6,921 bases of DNA from Flavobacteriales bacterium (GTDB lineage Bacteria > Bacteroidota > Bacteroidia > Flavobacteriales > BACL11): the NCBI GenBank assembly GCA_002683775.1, contig NYTT01000098.1, positions 1 through 6,921 on the forward strand, in the 5' to 3' direction. Made by a program: the position numbers and the translations under genes. The notes under the pieces were generated by a model. That model was not told the DNA's origin and searched no databases. It was given only the letters and a program-made list of their open reading frames with translations. Below, in pieces: positions 6,006 through 6,921 of this stretch (position 1 is the stretch's first letter; each line of letters begins with the position of its first letter).

Positions 6006-6921
6006 ATGAATAAAAATAATTATGCCATAATAATGGCCGGAGGAATTGGTTCAAGATTTTGGCCAATTAGCAAAGAGTCTTACCCTAAACAATTTATAGA
6101 TATACTCGGTACAGGGGAGACCTTAATACAACAAACATATAATAGACTTATAAAAATATGTTATTCTGAAAATATATTTATTGTAACAAATAAAAATTAT
6201 AGAAATTTATGTATCAAACAGTTGCCGGGTATTTTAAAGAATAACATTCTTTGTGAACCAAGTATGAGAAACACTGCTCCTTGTATTGCATACGCTTCTT
6301 TCAAGATACACAATAAAAACCAGAATGCTAACATTATTGTTGCAGCTTCTGATCATATTATTTTAAAAGAAGATGAATTTGTTCGTATAGCAAATAATAG
6401 TCTGCGTTTAGTTAGTGAAAATGATATTTTATTGACCTTAGGAATAAAGCCTTCACGTCCTGATACTGGATATGGCTATATTCAATATACATCTGAAAAA
6501 ATAACTGGACAAAAATATATAAGAAAAGTCAAGACTTTTACAGAAAAACCAGATAAAGAATTAGCAATTAATTTTTTAGCCAGTGGAGATTTTCTTTGGA
6601 ATTCTGGAATGTTTGTTTGGAGTTCAAAATCGATTATTCTAGCTTTCAGGAAATATTTACGTGACATGTATGATGTTTTTGAAGAAGGAAATCAATTTTA
6701 TGATACAAATGAAGAGTTAGAATTTATTGAAAGAGTTTTTCCAGGATGTAAGAATATTTCTATTGATTATGGAATTATGGAAAAATCAGAAAATGTTTAT
6801 GTTTATCCAGCTGATTTTGGATGGAGTGATTTAGGTACATGGGGATCTTTTTATGAACATTCTCGTTTAGATGAAAATAAAAATGCAATTAAAGGCTCAA
6901 ATGTATTCATTTATGATTCTC
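6006..6921 (+). CDS. manC: Mannose-1-phosphate guanylyltransferase, N-terminal 305 residues (runs off the right edge)
   Basis: This enzyme joins mannose-1-phosphate and GTP to make GDP-mannose, the donor for mannose- and fucose-containing surface glycans. Motifs in order are the nucleotide-binding loop GGIGSRFWP (12-20) with PKQF (27-30), EPSMRNTAP (84-92), the metal-binding SDH (115-117), PSRPDTGYGYIQ (149-160), FTEKPD (178-183), WNSGMF (198-203), SIDYGIMEKS (252-261) and FGWSDLGTW (271-279). These place it in the ManC/GMPP branch rather than among glucose-1-phosphate transferases. The coding frame is open to the window end. Single-domain members have about 350-360 residues, so some 50 are probably missing; whether a C-terminal isomerase domain follows, as in enterobacterial ManC, cannot be seen. 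The ATG at 6006 gives the normal N-terminus. A 40-nt gap separates it from the SprT-like gene, with no clear promoter, terminator or hairpin. Confidence 0.94.
   Translation, partial: MNKNNYAIIMAGGIGSRFWPISKESYPKQFIDILGTGETLIQQTYNRLIKICYSENIFIVTNKNYRNLCIKQLPGILKNNILCEPSMRNTAPCIAYASFKIHNKNQNANIIVAASDHIILKEDEFVRIANNSLRLVSENDILLTLGIKPSRPDTGYGYIQYTSEKITGQKYIRKVKTFTEKPDKELAINFLASGDFLWNSGMFVWSSKSIILAFRKYLRDMYDVFEEGNQFYDTNEELEFIERVFPGCKNISIDYGIMEKSENVYVYPADFGWSDLGTWGSFYEHSRLDENKNAIKGSNVFIYDS

Overview
This AT-rich window (roughly 30% GC by eye) reads as ordinary chromosomal DNA of a member of the Bacteroidota. Three things support this. The protein families look like the Bacteroidota versions: a SprT-like protease next to a single-domain mannose-1-phosphate guanylyltransferase, an MlaE/MlaF pair with no MlaD beside it, and a separate FeoA and FeoB. 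Start codons lack Shine-Dalgarno sequences and usually sit in A/T-rich leaders. Possible TAnnTTTG (-7 type) promoter boxes occur in the only control region. The genus cannot be fixed from this sequence.

The layout is two divergent gene trains that meet at a short control region near 2864-2899. The left train is on the minus strand and reads mlaE-like permease, mlaF-like ATPase, rsmA (16S rRNA dimethyltransferase), then mgtE (Mg2+ transporter, cut by the window's left edge). It is very compact: permease and ATPase overlap by 4 nt, ATPase and rsmA are 2 nt apart, and rsmA and mgtE overlap by 11 nt. The right train is on the plus strand and reads a 41-residue cysteine-containing lipoprotein, feoA, feoB (ferrous iron uptake), a SprT-like zinc metalloprotease, then mannose-1-phosphate guanylyltransferase (cut by the right edge). 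feoA and feoB are separated by 1 nt and feoB and sprT overlap by 1 nt, so these three look co-transcribed. The last gene follows after 40 nt.

Functionally, the left train joins phospholipid transport at the inner membrane, ribosome maturation and magnesium import. The right train joins iron(II) import, a SprT-type peptidase, and GDP-mannose synthesis for surface glycans. The two trains share no obvious pathway; compact mixed operons of this kind are common in the phylum.

I found no mobile element, CRISPR array, RNA gene, phage gene or defence system. The least explained parts are the tiny lipoprotein ahead of feoA, the 10-bp perfect inverted repeat between it and feoA, and the 16-bp perfect palindrome between the divergent trains. 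These are leads, not a demonstrated new system.
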